This document shows, piece by piece, positions 1 to 13,034 of a stretch of 64,000 nucleotides of DNA (positions are counted from its first letter, which is position 1; the number at the start of each line of letters is the position of its first letter). Below the pieces are notes generated by a model. The model made no database searches and was not told where the DNA came from. It saw only the letters and a list, made by a program, of their open reading frames with translations. This stretch comes from Pseudovirgaria hyperparasitica (Eukaryota; Ascomycota; Dothideomycetes; Acrospermales; Acrospermaceae), in assembly GCF_010093815.1 (NCBI RefSeq), contig NW_022985555.1:1107523-1171522 (forward strand), in the 5' to 3' direction. The position numbers and the translations under genes are program-made.

Positions 1-3000
1 AATCTGGGGAACCTTGGTAGTTCGCGTGCGGACTTTAATGAACTTGTTACCTTCTGAGTTGGTCGTGACCATGACCTTGTCGACGATTCCATTCTCGGTA
101 CTACGTAGCGGCGTTGAAACATCGCGCTTCACATGGAGTTTAGTCCGCTGGCCAAGCTCCTCTGCATCTGGTGCGATCGGTGCAGTCTTGCCAATGATTA
201 TATCCTCGCCAGAAACACGGACACCAGGAGCAACCACACCATCATCATCGAGCTTGTCATACGTCCCATGTTTCAGCCGTATCGTGTCACCCCGTTGTGG
301 CTTCTCAAAGCTCTCGATGGTGTGGAATCCTACACGCTTTTCCTGGTCCATGTACGTGCGGTAGAACAGACTTCGGAAAAGACCACGATCAATGCTGCTC
401 TGATTCATGATGACGGAATCTTCTTGATTATATCCAGAGTAACAAGCAATCGCGACGATGGCATTCTGCCCTGCCGGCAGTTCTCGGAAACGCAGGTATT
501 CCATGGATCTAGTAGTAGCGAGAGGTTTCTGTGGGTAGTAAAGAACGTTCATCATCGTGTCGAGACGAAGCTCAAAGTTAGTAAGGGCGACTCCCATAGC
601 TTGCTTGCCCATGGCAGATTGGTATGTGTTACGAGGAGACTATGAAACGTAAGTAAATATCGAATATTTCCAAGAAAGCGACTGACTTGGTTGTGATCAG
701 GGAATGGAATGATACTGGCACAAATGCCTAGGATCATGCTAGGATGGATCTCGCAGTGGGTGAAAGTTCTGATCGAGGGATTCGGCTTGGTCTTGAGACG
801 CTTGTGTGTTTCCTCGTCATCTTGATAGACCTTGATACCTTGTCTTGCACGAAGATGATCTTCCAGGTCCTCAGGAGTCATAACGATCATGGCCATCTCT
901 TCTTCGTCCGCATCAACGTATTCGACAACACCTTGTCGCAGTAGACCTGCCCATCCTACACCAGCCTCTTGTTTCTGTCGTGGTGTCATCATGGCGGCCT
1001 CCTCTCGTTCATCCAATAGAGTCTGGATGTGCGTTTTGTTCAATGTGAGTCTTCCTCTATTGGGACTTCGTGGGTCGTTATCAACAACGAACAATGGTCT
1101 ACATACCCGACCAGCGTCTGTGAACACTCTGAACTCGTTTTCTCGTAGATCTCGTACCAAACTGATTTCAGGGATAAGAGGACCAAACCGTTTTTGCTGG
1201 ATGATTTTCCTGACGAGTCCTGCTGGCTGCGTATGGACACCAACCCATACACCGTTAACGAAAAACTTGCAGGCCGTGGGAAAGTGGACCGGATCGTACT
1301 CCTCGAGAAGCTCCATTGACTCGTCCTGCAAGTATTGGACGATGGGTTCTGGCTCAGAGCCGACACTGACATAACACATCAGCGCCAAATTCTTGACCAG
1401 CCCGCAAGCTTGTCCTTCGGGCGTTTCCGCGGGGCAGACCAGTCCCCAGTGAGTATTGTGCAGTTGACGTGGCTTGGCAAGCTTGCCATCACGTCCAATG
1501 GGTGTGTTGGTTCGTCGTAAATGCGATAGTGTAGAAGCGTATGTGTACCGATTCAACACCTGCGATACACCTGCTTTCGCGGATGCAGCCTTTTTCTGGT
1601 CTCCCCAATTACCCGTAGAAAGGGAGTACCTCAGACCATTCGAGATGGTGGTAGATCTGACGGCTAGTTGGAGATTAAAATCCTTGCCAGTCTCGACGCA
1701 CTTTTGTAGATATTGGAAGACTTCCTTCGTCAGCTTTTGGAAAAGATAGCGGAATAGGTTGGCGATTAGCGGGCCGGCCAAATCAAGACGCTTTTTGCCA
1801 AAGTGGTCTCTGTCGTCCTCGTCGCGTCGACCTAAAACACACTGCATCAAACGATGTATCATGTAACCAAGGAAGAAAGCCTTCTTTGTTTCTGAACCTT
1901 CCTCTTGAGAGATGTGTGGCAAGAATTCCTTTTGCATTATATCACGTGCGTAACGAATTCGCCTGTCCTTCGTTCCAGTGTTATTGCTCCCACGCTTGGC
2001 AATCCAGTCCAGCGCAGACTCTTTGTCCTGTATATATATTGACTCATCAATTGATGGCTTAAGTAGCTCTAACATCTGCGTGTCATTGCTGTCGAAGCAA
2101 ATGTGGTTGAGAATATCTTGGTCGGAAACAAAACCTAGGGCTCTGAACACGATCGCGATCGGAACGTCAGAGCGGATGTATGGTAGTGTCGCGTAAAGGT
2201 ACGGGCCATGCTCTTTATTTGCCAAGGTCGAGTTTTCCGACCATTTGACAGACATTGTTGAAATCAGTCTGGAGCCTTTCTCCACTGCGCTACGAATCTC
2301 AGCTACCCATGGTGTTGAGCTGCCCTTTTTGGAGAAAACCTGTACAATGTTCGCTGCGCTACGCTCTTGCGCGATCAAGACTTTTTCGGATCCGTTGATT
2401 ACAAAGTAACCACCTTGATCATATGGGCACTCCATATGCATATACAGATGCTCATCTCCTTGACCGGAGAGAGAACAGAGCTCTGACTTCAACATGATAG
2501 GTAGCTTGCCGATGAACACGCTTGCAGGCTCAGGCTGGCTCTCCGTTTCCCAAACTAATTCGGTACCCCCGGTTCGCTGAGTCTCTACACCCTCCATATC
2601 GCCGTCTTCATTATCTTCACCTACGGGACGTTCTCTTGCCACCAGTACTTTCGTATATATTTTAGATCGGATCGCGCTGGAGTATGTCAGATTACGAAGA
2701 CGGGCTTCGTGTGGATACAGAGGGCTCGTAGTTCCATCGCTCTCGGTAACGGTGGGATAAGTCATGGTTACGTTGCCAAAGGTGACCTCGTATCTTCTCT
2801 TGATAATCGGAAACTCTTCGTCCTCGTTACTTTGAGGCGCGTTTTGATCCAACGTAATGCGGCCGTTGTCCTTGACGATTTGCGGAAGAGTGTGATTTGT
2901 GAAATCGTTGTAAGAGTCGAGCTGTTGCGACACCAAGCCCTTCAGCTCAAAGAATGATGAGATGACAGTCCAGCAATCCTCCGCTGTGATGACGTCGTCA

Positions 3001-3056
3001 TCCTCCTCCTCGTACTCCTCATAGCCATCCTCATAATTGTTAGAGTAGTCATCCAT
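1..3056 (-). CDS. RPB2: RNA polymerase II second-largest subunit RPB2 (3' end outside window)
   Basis: RPB2 forms one half of the Pol II active-centre cleft in the nucleus. Exon 1 is 687-3056 (790 codons) and starts at ATG 3054-3056 with an acidic leader ([20 protein letters not shown]) running into ITAEDCW, the usual family start. The intron at 640-686 (GTCAGT...TAG, 47 bases) lies just after the conserved [10 protein letters not shown]. Exon 2 (639 down to 1) continues with the expected [16 protein letters not shown], then the [12 protein letters not shown] region that contributes to the active centre. About 1,003 of the roughly 1,250 residues typical of the family are present. The hybrid-binding C-terminal part and the anchor/clamp lie beyond base 1. 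The intron falls in the stretch often amplified for fungal phylogeny. No disruption is seen. Confidence 0.97.
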
Positions 3057-3681
3057 AGCTAAAGGTCGCGCCTATGACAAGTCGCACGAATTGAGGACTG
3101 GCTGGCGCACTCTGCGGAGGCGCGTATATCGACACCGGGCGCGTGGGACTAAAGAAGCGTGTGCGATAAAGCTGCGGTAGTTGCGTGATCTCTGCAGAGA
3201 GCGATACGCGTTAGCCAGAGTTTAGGATACCGAGATTTCGTCGATGAAGGCTAAGGCGACAGTGATGTCTGAGCTGGAATCTAGGTCTATTGTATAAAGG
3301 TGCAGTCTGAAAGTAAGGCTGATCTTGGCGTGTCAAATCGGTACCAAAGATACAGTGGTGCTATGTATTAGTCAGTACGTTGCAGGGTGGAAATACAATG
3401 CATCTTTCGAATGGATTGTTGAATGTCTAGAAGTACTGGCTAAAGGTTTTGTTCATGCAATCACACAGTCAAATGGAAGCCGATCCAGATCAATGTGACA
3501 GAAGGAGGTGTATGTTATCATTGTGGGCCTAGAGCCTTCACGTATGCACTTCATCGGATCAATAGCCTACAAGTTCAACACAGCACCGAGAGCCCTTGTA
3601 AATAGGTCACAAAGTGCCACATCATGGCAAGCGGAGGTATAAAACATAATGCCACGCTCATCTTTTGGTCCACAGGTCGCT
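3057..3681. other. RPB2 upstream / DSK2 downstream intergenic
   Basis: This 625-base gap separates two minus-strand genes. It must hold the RPB2 promoter and the DSK2 3' UTR. No credible ORF, repeat or RNA gene is visible. Confidence 0.6.
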
Positions 3682-5010
3682 TTAGCTGTTCAGCAGATGG
3701 TCTACCGCCCCTTGAACACTTCCGCCACTCCTGCGGAGAGCCTGGATATTGCGATCAAAGTCGTAGAAGCCCATGTCGTTGAGTTGCCTCAATTGGTCTT
3801 GGTATATCTCCTCGGGCGGACGGTTGTCCGAAGATTGTGCAGGTTGCTGCCCTTGCATGCCTGCCATGAGATTCATCATTTGAGCCATCGGATCGGTTCC
3901 TGCCTGCTGGCCTCCTTGTGCCTGCATCATCTGTTGCATCATCGTTGCAAATGGGTTTGCTTGAGCCTGACCTTGACCTTGCTGGCCCTCCGTGTTGCTT
4001 GATGGGTTCGTGGCCACTCCACTGAACGGGTTGGCTGCACTTCCAAAAGGGTTGGCACCAGGTGCGCCAAATGGGTTGCTTCCGTTGCCAAATAGAGCAG
4101 CAAAGGGGTTCTGACCAGTTCCACTACCCGCACCAAGTTGTGCAAATGGGTTGAGAGGTGGAGGAGTAATACTGGGGGTGCCTTGTGTTCCAGTTGTGTC
4201 TGTACCACTGGTAGGGTTCTGTTGGTTCTGAGGTGTTGTGTCTGTCACTCCTGGCGCAGGGAACGCATTCGCGCCACCCCTGTTCATACTACGCTGTATC
4301 TGAGCTTGCATACGAATCATCTCTGGATTGAATATCATCCTTCGGAATTCAGGACTCTCGAGCGCCTGACGAGCCACGGGATTGTCGCGAAGCATGGGGC
4401 TTTCTTGTAACATGCGCATGAACTCCGGATTGTTCATGGCCTCATTCATCTGTGAAGCAAACATTGGGTTTTCCAACATCTGAGCCATCTGCTCGGGATC
4501 TCCAAAACTTCCCATCTACGGCGCATTAGCTCAAGCAAGTCTAAATGGCGAGCGCTTACTCACACCACCATCTGGGCCAAATGTGTCTGCACCTGGAAGT
4601 CCGTGTAGACCAGCATATCGTGCACCAGTCAGGCCAGCAAGGGGGTTGTGGCCGGTTCCAGCGGCGAAATTCGTGGGGACGTTAGCAGCGGCGGAAGGTG
4701 GTGAGCCAGCAGACGCAGAAGTGGTATTCGCGCCGCCTTGGTTTGCTGGATGCTGCCGAGCATTGCTCGCTGCTCCTTTTACGAGGTGTACCGTGTGTCC
4801 GTCCTTAATCTTGTAGCTTGCGAGGGTATCTGCGTCCTTCAACACACGGCCAGAGTATATCAGTCGTATCCTGTCTGTTGGTAGATCTGCATAATCTGAT
4901 CCAGAGAGCTTGTTCTTCAAGTCTGCAACCGTAGTGCTCCCAGGGATCGTGATGTTGTATTTTGCGTCGCCAGATGACTTTACGCTGAAGGTGACGTCTT
5001 CGTCGGCCAT
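3682..5010 (-). CDS. DSK2: Ubiquilin-family ubiquitin receptor Dsk2
   Basis: A shuttle factor that carries ubiquitylated substrates to the proteasome. Exon 1 is 4564-5010 and exon 2 is 3682-4515; the 48-base intron 4516-4563 (GTGAGT...GTAG) is phase 0 and joins FGPDGG to MGSFGDPEQ. The product is 426 aa. Residues about 5-77 are an N-terminal ubiquitin-like domain. Central Met/Asn/Pro-rich segments (AQMLENPMFASQMNEAMNNP, then the DNPVARQALESPE stretch) match the STI1 repeats. A Gly/Asn/Pro/Gln-rich linker follows, then a C-terminal UBA domain (QLRQLNDMGFYDFDRNIQAL ... VDHLL) ending at the stop. Domain order and length fit Dsk2/ubiquilin exactly. Confidence 0.96.
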
Positions 5011-5440
5011 GGTCGGCAGACCGCAAAGCGACCTGGTATGTAGCTGGAGGGAATGGAGTGGTATGCAGCTCGTGAATGTCTAGGGATGTATGTCAGAACG
5101 GGTAAGCGATAAATGTAGATAAGCGCAGTGAGGAAAACGTGTTTGTATGTTGTTCTGAGAATGGGTTGGAAACAGAGAGAACCAGGCCAAGAACATGGAC
5201 ACCGTCGTGATGAAGGTGGGCGCCAGCTGGATGACGAGGGGGATTGGCGAGTCATGGACGGGAACCATAGACGCGATCCATGGATGTTGGCCTTACAACC
5301 TAATAACCGCCACCGTGGACATTACCAAAGTCCCAAACTTCACAAGCGCCATAAATTGATGATAGACCGCGCGCGATCACTTGGACTGTATAAACTTGGT
5401 CTCTACAATTTACTTTTGGTACCGATATACACGTGTATGT
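5011..5440. other. DSK2 promoter / oxidoreductase 3' region
   Basis: The gap of 430 bases between two minus-strand genes holds only short shadow frames. I see no feature I can support. Confidence 0.5.
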
Positions 5441-6509
5441 TCATAGCTTGCTTTGTCCTTCCGGCACCTTCACTACCACCTTACCCCAGGAGTCTCTCGC
5501 CCCTAGAGCTTCTAGAGCGGCCGGAACTGTCTCCAATCCAACATACTCCCTATCTGTAAAGCATGTACCTTTGATCTTTCCACTCTCCATAAGAGCAAAT
5601 AGATCACTCCAAACTTCCTCAATCTTTTCGGGCTCATTTGTAGCATATGCACCCCAGTGCAGTCCAACCACACTAACATTCTTCAACAAAATTCTGTTAG
5701 TGGCCATCTTCTCAATATCACCAGCTGCAAAGCCTATGACCAGAAGCCTTCCATTCCATGCCGTGCACTTCATACTTTGTGCGATCAGCCCTACCGGATC
5801 ATAGACAATGTCAACACCGCGCTCCTTCGGCGTCAATTTTTTGACCTGCTCCGGCCATTTGCTGTCTCGGTAGTTCACCGCATAGTCTGCCCCGAAACGC
5901 TTCGCAACCTCAAGCTTGTGCTCTGTCCCAGCAGTCGCAACGACCGTCGCTCCCAAAGCTTTCGCAATCTGTACGGCAGCCAGCCCAACACCTCCAGCAG
6001 CGGCGTGTACTAGAACCCAGTCTCCTTTTTTCAAGTTCGCCCTTGTAACTAGCCCGGCATAGCTAGTTGGCGCAGTCACAAAGAGCCCTGCGGCATCAAA
6101 GTGACTCCAGCCTCTTGGCACCGGTCTAAGCTTCTCCTCTGAGGCTGCAATCTTGGTCGCGAAACCACCTTGCGAAGCGCCGAACACCCTGTCTCCTACT
6201 TTGAACTTGGTCTTCCCACCCTTTGGGTTGGATGGGACGGCGAGGACAACTCCAGAGAACTCGGCGCCAGCGATCCAAGGCAAAGGTGGCTGATGTTGGT
6301 ATTTCCCGCGGATCTGGAGAAGATCGAAGAAGTTTGTGGCAGAGGCCTTGACGCCTATCAGGTACTCAGTCGGTTGAGGTTTTGGATCAGGGAGCTCGGT
6401 CACTGTGAGGTCGCGTGGACCCTAGTATCGTAAATGGATGATGCGCTGTCGCAAGGCCTCAAGAAGTTGCACATACCTTGACATACTCTTTGATCTGGAT
6501 ACCGCGCAT
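5441..6509 (-). CDS. Zinc-free MDR-type quinone oxidoreductase (NADPH:quinone reductase-like)
   Basis: A medium-chain dehydrogenase/reductase of the quinone oxidoreductase branch, predicted to reduce quinones or enones with NAD(P)H in the cytosol or mitochondria. Exon 1 is only 33 bases (6477-6509; MRGIQIKEYVK). The intron 6422-6476 (GTATGT...TACTAG) is phase 0, and exon 2 is 5441-6421. The product is 337 aa, normal for the family. Visible are the GroES-like N-terminal fold (AGAEFSGVV, GDRVFG), the nucleotide-binding motif HAAAGGVGLAAVQIAKALGA at the start of the Rossmann domain, and the C-terminal WGKVVVKV strand. The zinc-ligand pattern of true alcohol dehydrogenases is absent. The physiological substrate cannot be told from sequence. 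Confidence 0.9.
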
Positions 6510-7224
6510 CGTAAGCAATTTCGTGGAATCGGATTTAGTATGGTTGTGTACGAGTATCCTCCCGATAATAGATCATGTCAAACTGAACTTAGCTCTGCCG
6601 ACGAAGCTCGTTAGACGTCTAGTCGACCTCGGCTCTCCCCGCAATCCTCTAAATTCCCGTCCAAGTGCCTTGGTTCGGACATCTACGGAGATCTACGAAG
6701 ATCGTTCGGAAGTCAATGTCGCGTGGCATTTACTTAATACTTCACGCGAAATAGCATGCCAAATGCACGACATATGCTGTACTCGTTTTGGCAGACTTGT
6801 AAATAAGCATTCTCTGTCGAGAGTCAGAATTCACGAGACAAACAGGTACAGGTTGACCTTCAATGACACATCTTACGTATATATAGCCTGACAGAGTATT
6901 TTTGATACTGGTTGGCTCAACTTGCTTCAAGCCCTACGGAGAGACAACACGGGAGACGTAAAATGGATGGCTGCGTCAAGTTGTACACACGCGATGAGCA
7001 TATAACCCCGTAAGTGGGTCGGCGTGAGCAAAGCGATGACATTAAACAGGCTGTAAGCGGAAACAATTAGGGTAGAATGCCGACGTGTCATTAGTATGTA
7101 GATCTTCGGAGTCTCCTCTCATGACTGATTGGGGGACAGGGAAGACATCAGGCGTAGGCTTGTAATTACTGTAAAATGGTCAAGATGAATCACAACTCCA
7201 CTAGGCTACGAGAACGATCCCAGA
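6510..7224. other. Intergenic, oxidoreductase promoter side
   Basis: The 715-base stretch lies between the start of the oxidoreductase and the stop of the cyclophilin, both on the minus strand. A 137-codon plus-strand frame over 6478-6891 overlaps the oxidoreductase start and has no recognisable domain, so I do not call it. Confidence 0.5.
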
Positions 7225-8705
7225 TCAATGTCGCAGTTGGTGATCGTCCCTTCGTCGGTCATAGTCTCTGTCACGGTCACGTCGACGACTATCTCGATCT
7301 CGATGTCTGCTACGCTCCCGCCTTCGGTCATCATAACGTCTCTCGCTACTTCTGTCCCTCTGCCTGAAGCTCGAATGCCTTTCGCGATCTTCTTCTCTAC
7401 CGACTGTTCGCCGCCGAGGACTTCGGCTCCTCGAAGGCATCCGCGTATTCCTCTCAGGACTTCTTCCTTGCGTATTTCCTGGTCTGCCCTGATTGACCAT
7501 AATGCCGTAGCCACTGCCCCTCTGCTTGGGCGTAATATGTGTTTTGTACTGCGTTTTCTGCTCCAGAGCATCCAAGCCTCCAAAGCCAGGTCCCGCATGC
7601 TTTTTCCTCTTGGCGTTGGTAGCCGTACGCCACGTATCCGAAAGTCGACTGACACTCTGTGAGAAATCTACGTGTATCCGGTGGTCGTCAATCAGGGTAC
7701 CATCCATCTTGTGATATGCACGTTCGCAGTCTTCCTTCTCTTCGAATTCAATGAAAGCGTATTGAAGTGAGTCACCTGTTCGCTTGTCCCGTATAACCTC
7801 GCAGGACAGGATTTTACCGAAACGACTGAATATCAGTTCTAGATCTTCATCCTGTGTCACGGGGTTGAGTTTGCAAACGAATAGCACGTTTTCTGGGGGT
7901 TTGACTTCAGCGAAAGGCAGGTCGCCCATCATCTCAAGTGTAAGCGCTTGTGCGCGAGCCTCACGCTCACGGCGCAGCTTCTCGATATTTTCCTGGTCCG
8001 CATCTGGATCAAGTCTTTCGTCGTGAGCGATACGGACTGTCGCGAGTTGCGCTGCACTCGGAATAGGTGATTGATCGGGCTCCTGAAGGCCAGCCGGGTC
8101 GAAATAGGGGTCGTCAATGATATGCGTATGTAGAATACGGATGTCTTTCAAAGGCCTTCCAGAGTCATCCGTGAAAGCGCCGTTGATATTTTCCAAGGCA
8201 TCAAAGCCTTCGATAACATTTCCAAATACTGCAGCCTTGCCGTCAAGGTATTCCAGGTTGTCCCCTAAGGTGACTATGAACTGACTCCCAGCTACACGCG
8301 TATCATCATTCTGGGGATCTGGTGCCGTCGAGAAGCTGATTGTACCTCTCTCGCTGTGCTTCAGCTTTGGGTGGAACTCTGGTGGGAAGGTCTTCTTGGT
8401 TGGGTTCGCGGGATCCAGCAATCCCCATATCGAAGAGCCGCCATCGCTATCCGCGGAGCCAGGACCGATTGGATCACCAGTCGTGAATGAGAAATCCTTT
8501 TGTACAGAGTATATCGGTGAGTAATTGTAGTATTTGATTTTACAGAGCTTGAGAAAGCTGGATTTGTTAGTATCTGTGAGGGCTTAATGTTCAGCGCGCG
8601 TCAACGTACAGGAACAAGAACTTACTTTTCGCAGGCCTTCGGCGCTTGGTCCACAAGCAGATCAACTACAAGATCTCCAGCTGAAGTTTCGAGTAGCACA
8701 CTCAT
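7225..8705 (-). CDS. RRM-containing nuclear cyclophilin (PPIL4 / Rct1 / CYP59 type)
   Basis: A peptidyl-prolyl cis-trans isomerase fused to an RNA-recognition motif. Exon 1 is 8626-8705, the intron 8558-8625 (GTAAGT...CAG), and exon 2 7225-8557; the codon is split GAAAA|C so that ACEN reads into FLKLC. The product is 470 aa. Residues 1 to about 165 are a divergent cyclophilin domain ([17 protein letters not shown], ..[17 protein letters not shown].., AVFGNVIEG). An RRM occupies about 246-325, with RNP2-like LFVCKL and RNP1-like LQYAFIEF. The tail is an Arg/Asp/Ser-rich tract ending [11 protein letters not shown]. Family knowledge: S. pombe Rct1 and plant CYP59 bind RNA and the Pol II CTD and affect CTD phosphorylation. 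The same role here is inferred from orthology. Confidence 0.95.
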
Positions 8706-11615
8706 TATGATGCTGGAATCCCGTTCTTGGCTGCGGTGAGGAATCTAAGTTTGCTGTTTGTCAATCCATCGTTCACGCTAGCTCGTTCGGCCGGAGAGCT
8801 TGGAGCACCGCCACAGAATTTTGCCAGCCTTCTACGCCACCCTTTGAGTAAAACAACACGACATACCATGGCGCATCCCCCATACTCTTCTAACACCGAG
8901 TCAGGCACTTCTCACATCTTTACTTCTCTTTAACCCCCACTGTTTCTGAGCCAAAAAGACTTACGGCTACCCAGAAATCGGCTACCCAGCAGGGATCTTG
9001 CGCGACACAAACATTCAACGCACTTCAGTGTGAAACAAGACAGTATAACGGTATTGGCTGGGGTACTATGTCCATTTCCGACACTATCTACAGGTACCTA
9101 CTACTACCCCAATTACTGTCCTCCTAGGAACGCGATCAGAGTGCTTCTTTGATCTCTGTAACGCTAAGACTGATGAACAAGCGTCCACACAAGACGAGGG
9201 AGCCGGCCTTCCGATATCAGTCTTGAGCATCGCCGACGTGATCTTCGACGTGAATAACGGCATCGGGGCCCTATTACTTCCCACAATGCTCAGTATCCAC
9301 ATCTGCATCACACCTGTTCGTCTGGCGAAGGACCTGCAGCACTCCGTTTCTAGCCTGTCAAGGGTCCACGATTCCACGCATGTACCCGTAGGGGATTGCA
9401 CAAGAGCTGTAAGTCAGTGAACCATCTTTTTGATTCAGAAGAACAACGTGAAAGGGTTCATGATCCAATATGACCTTCTCTTTTTCTTCTTCGCATCTAG
9501 CGTGCTTGGCAATACTCTTGTCGTCTCCTCGGTTTTCTATCAAGTAGTGTGGATCAACTTTTCGTCACACAACTGCACTACCCTACTTATGCCCTACATA
9601 GGAGCAGATAGCATGTATGTCTTCTCCTGATTCGTTTCAGCCTCCTGTTTGTTATCGGTTTAGTCAAAAAAGCCCTGGACAGCATTGCCGCCCCACGACC
9701 AGAGTAACGATGTTTCATCACTGGTTGGGTAGAATACACACAAGTAAAGCCTGGCCCTTTGTCGATTACAGCTCATACGTGCTCAAACACACAAGATCGA
9801 CCAAGGATCTATCGATGCGTGTGCAACAACGTTCTATCTTTTTTCAAACTGAATGGACATCCAAATACACGTTCTTTACGATGCTGCTTTGCATAGCGCC
9901 CTTCTATAGCGGGAAGACCTTCTTGGGGTCTTTGAAACCCTTCCTACAGATATATACACCGCTTCTCGTTCCACACTCAATTCAAACATGCTCACCGTAA
10001 GGCTGTAATTCGAATCGCTCTTGGCTCGGGGATATGTCGCTGACCTTCCCGGTGTATCAGTGCAAACGCCACGGGTGGGCCTCTACTCAATCCTGTAGAC
10101 TGTATCATCATCGAGCTTTGTACGTTCCTCACTCATCACTTTTGACCGTTTTCCATGACCAAACAAGTAGACCTCCAGCCCCGTTAGCGCGGGAATCATC
10201 ATCAAACAGGATCTGTCGTATGTAGGACTTCCTCAATATGTATGAGACATCGCACGGCTCCAAACGATAGTATGCTAGAGCGTGCCCCTGCCGATGCACA
10301 TCCCTACCACGTACAGCCTGTGGGCGAGAGGGTGGTCTACTAGGTTTCTTTTGTCCGCCAACCTCTCAGATCCAACCAAGCGCCTGTCAGAACGTAGCTA
10401 ACTCAGCTGAAAAACAGCTTCTCATATGCAGCACAACAGCGGGACTTGTCATTCTGCGCCGGTGCCGCCCAGACTGGATGTTGGCAACGCACCCACCCCT
10501 CGGGCCCACTTGCCCTGTTGTGCAAGATTCGAGATTTACAAAGAGCCCAACCTATTTGTATTATGCCTCCTACTATGGCTGATTCTCCTCGGATCTGCAT
10601 AGCAAATCATACATGTTCAATGTTCTTGTACTGGCTTGAGCTTTCGCACTCGGATACCATGACTACTGCATGGATTGTTCGGCGCACAAACTTGAGCTCG
10701 ATACCACGGAACCGAATTTTCATACAAGCTATGCAACCTACGCATACGTGTCCTACGCAGTCTGTTCTCTTCCCCTCTCTGTACTCCAGAAGACACAAAC
10801 ATCAACGCTCTTATGACATGTGCAGCTCATTCGAGAGCAATTGACTTTGATCGTACTTTCGCGTCCAGATTAGCACGAACCTTCACAGCAGGACTCTGGA
10901 AGTTTCATGTTGCTATCATAATGTTCTGTCAATAGTAAGCTCTTCGGTAGATATTGCTCACATCGTAGAGGGTGTTTGGCTCTGTCTATGTCGAATGGTC
11001 GACGAATTCTTATCCGGAGCTATTCCCGCGCATCGTAGAACGTTGCACTTTTGGAACACGGACATGATTTGCTTACCAGGTAAAGACCCTCAGTATGAGG
11101 CCACCACTTTAAACGCATTCTCATTCGGTTGAGCGATTGTCACTCAATGCAAAGGTCCGTTCCGTTGTATGCTGATTGAACAAAGCTCTGTCAGACGAAG
11201 TAGAGGACCATTATGTACCAACACAAATCGTCTACAAAAGTATATCTCAACCGTTGGCTGGTGTGAACTCCTTTCACTAGACAAAGTCTCCTCAGCCCGA
11301 AGCAAACAATACTGCGAACAAACTCTGGGCTGCTCCAGCTCGATGTAGGATAGCGACACCGGCTATGATATAGAGCAAGCATATTTGATAGCACTGATCC
11401 CCAGGCTCTCCACAACGCTTACCCCAGTCGTGATCGTACTGCTTCCAGCTTCGGCACGCAAGCAACCGCCCCTCTTACCCTTCAGAATATCAAGTGAGCT
11501 TTTCCCCTGACATAAGGTCACCCGACTATTTTTAGCCAACGTACGCTCTGGCCACCACTTGGGAGAGAGAGTTCAGGTTTCGTTGGATTCTGTCCAAATT
11601 CTAACATCGTTTCAG
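8706..11615. other. Long gene-free stretch upstream of Zn2Cys6 regulator
   Basis: About 2.9 kb holds only short, overlapping frames on both strands with no domain, codon bias or splice-linked continuity that I recognise. Two hydrophobic frames at 9223-9420 and 9430-9630 were examined and not called. The final bases (11595-11615) carry CTAAC followed by TTTCAG just before the ATG, which looks like the end of an intron in the 5' UTR. The most economical reading is an extended promoter and 5' UTR for the downstream regulator. Confidence 0.5.
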
Positions 11616-13034
11616 ATGATGGCCAGTGTGGACTCGTTTTCTCGGTTTGGTCATGTTCCTAGCCATATGGCCTCCCATGGTCAATATCATTATTTTCATC
11701 CGAACGACTACAAATCTGTAGATATCAACCACTCGCCGTTCTCCAGCCAAAGTCAGAGTCCTCTTCATTACTGGTACCCTTCACTTGGTTTCCCAATGAA
11801 TAGTCCTGAAGATACTGACGGTCATACGCGACGCCGGGTCGCAATGGCAGTGAGTAAAGCTATATCACTGTTTTGGCAGACCTCTGTGTTCAGCCCGATC
11901 GTCGGGGTTTTTACTGACAGTATATACAGTGCGGTCGCTGTCGTAAAAGAAAGATTCGCTGTGGTGGTGAACACAGAAGTGGCCAACCATGCTCAACTTG
12001 TGTCGCAGCAAGTGTTGGGGATGACTGCCAATTCATTCGGAGTGGAGCGGTAAGATAGTAAAATCGAGACCAGAAGCAGCTCATTGAGTGATGGAATAGA
12101 TCACAGTAGATATACAGAGCGATGACACGACAAGAGCATCAGGTCACGAAGAATCCGCCAATGCTGACCTACCCACGGATTATTCTTCTGGGGGTATCTC
12201 TCACGGCGTATCAACAACAGGTTATCAAGGATACTGTCACGAGACTGAATCTCGATCCCGGATGGAGGGCTGTTACGATCGCTACGCTACCCCTAGCTAC
12301 AGCACGCCAGCTGCAGCTTCAGTAATGCCTCAGCGAGCTCAAGACAGTTTGACAGATCCTTCCAAAGATCCTGGCGGCGATATGAGTACTCAACGTTGCG
12401 CAATCATCGATAACATGTCTCTGCAAGCTCTATGTCCACCTTCAGCAGGACGCCCGGGTAGTGACAGACTCCACCTCCCTCCGCCAGCAGCCTCAGCTGC
12501 TCCTTCAATTGCGTCCTTCTCGCAAAGCTTCGGCTTCACCTCTGGCTACTCTGCTCAACCACCTGTATACACAGCTCCTATAACTGTAACCCATCAAGAG
12601 TCTTACAGCAGACATCAAAATTATGGATATGCAGGTGCTCCTCCAACCGGATTACCACCACATGGCCCTAGGGCCGATATGAGTACCCAAGGCCAAGCCT
12701 TCGTACCGGAATCATCAGTACAGTATGCAGATTTTACGACAGGCAGGAACTCTGGTAAGCTACCATAGGGTTTGACCTCGTATCATGCTTATGAACACCA
12801 GACTACTCATCGCGATCTGAGCCATCAAGTGGCTACCATTTCTCCACATCGAATAGTCCTCTGACGACTTCACTTACTGCAGTGCACAACCATCCCCTGC
12901 TCGGTACTGGCCGCGAATACTATCCGGTATCAGAAGCACCCGCAACGTATACACAAGTCGATCAAGAGCACGATATGGCTTACAAGTACTCTCGAAACCA
13001 TAGTACTCATCCCCAATCGCGTCCAACATTGTAG
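11616..13034 (+). CDS. Zn(II)2Cys6 transcription factor
   Basis: Four exons: 11616-11849, 11930-12049, 12118-12754, 12802-13034. Junctions are phase 0, phase 0 and phase 1, all GT-AG. The product is 408 aa. Residues 79-111 form a fungal binuclear zinc cluster with spacing C-x2-C-x6-C-x9-C-x2-C-x8-C (CGRCRKRKIRC ... CSTC ... DDC), so it should bind DNA in the nucleus. The basic HTRRRVAMA immediately precedes the cluster. The rest is rich in Ser, Tyr, Pro, Gln and His and shows no fungal-specific middle homology domain. The ATG at 11616 is preferred over the in-frame one at 11559 because a branch-point-like CTAAC and TTTCAG lie directly before it. The regulatory target is unknown. Confidence 0.88.

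Noticed and set aside
889-1374. Plus-strand frame of 161 codons antisense to RPB2
   Set aside because: It overlaps a highly conserved RPB2 segment entirely and has no domain; it is a shadow frame.
9223-9630. Two hydrophobic plus-strand frames that could be a membrane protein
   Set aside because: No splice pair joins them in phase with a family pattern, and composition is not gene-like.
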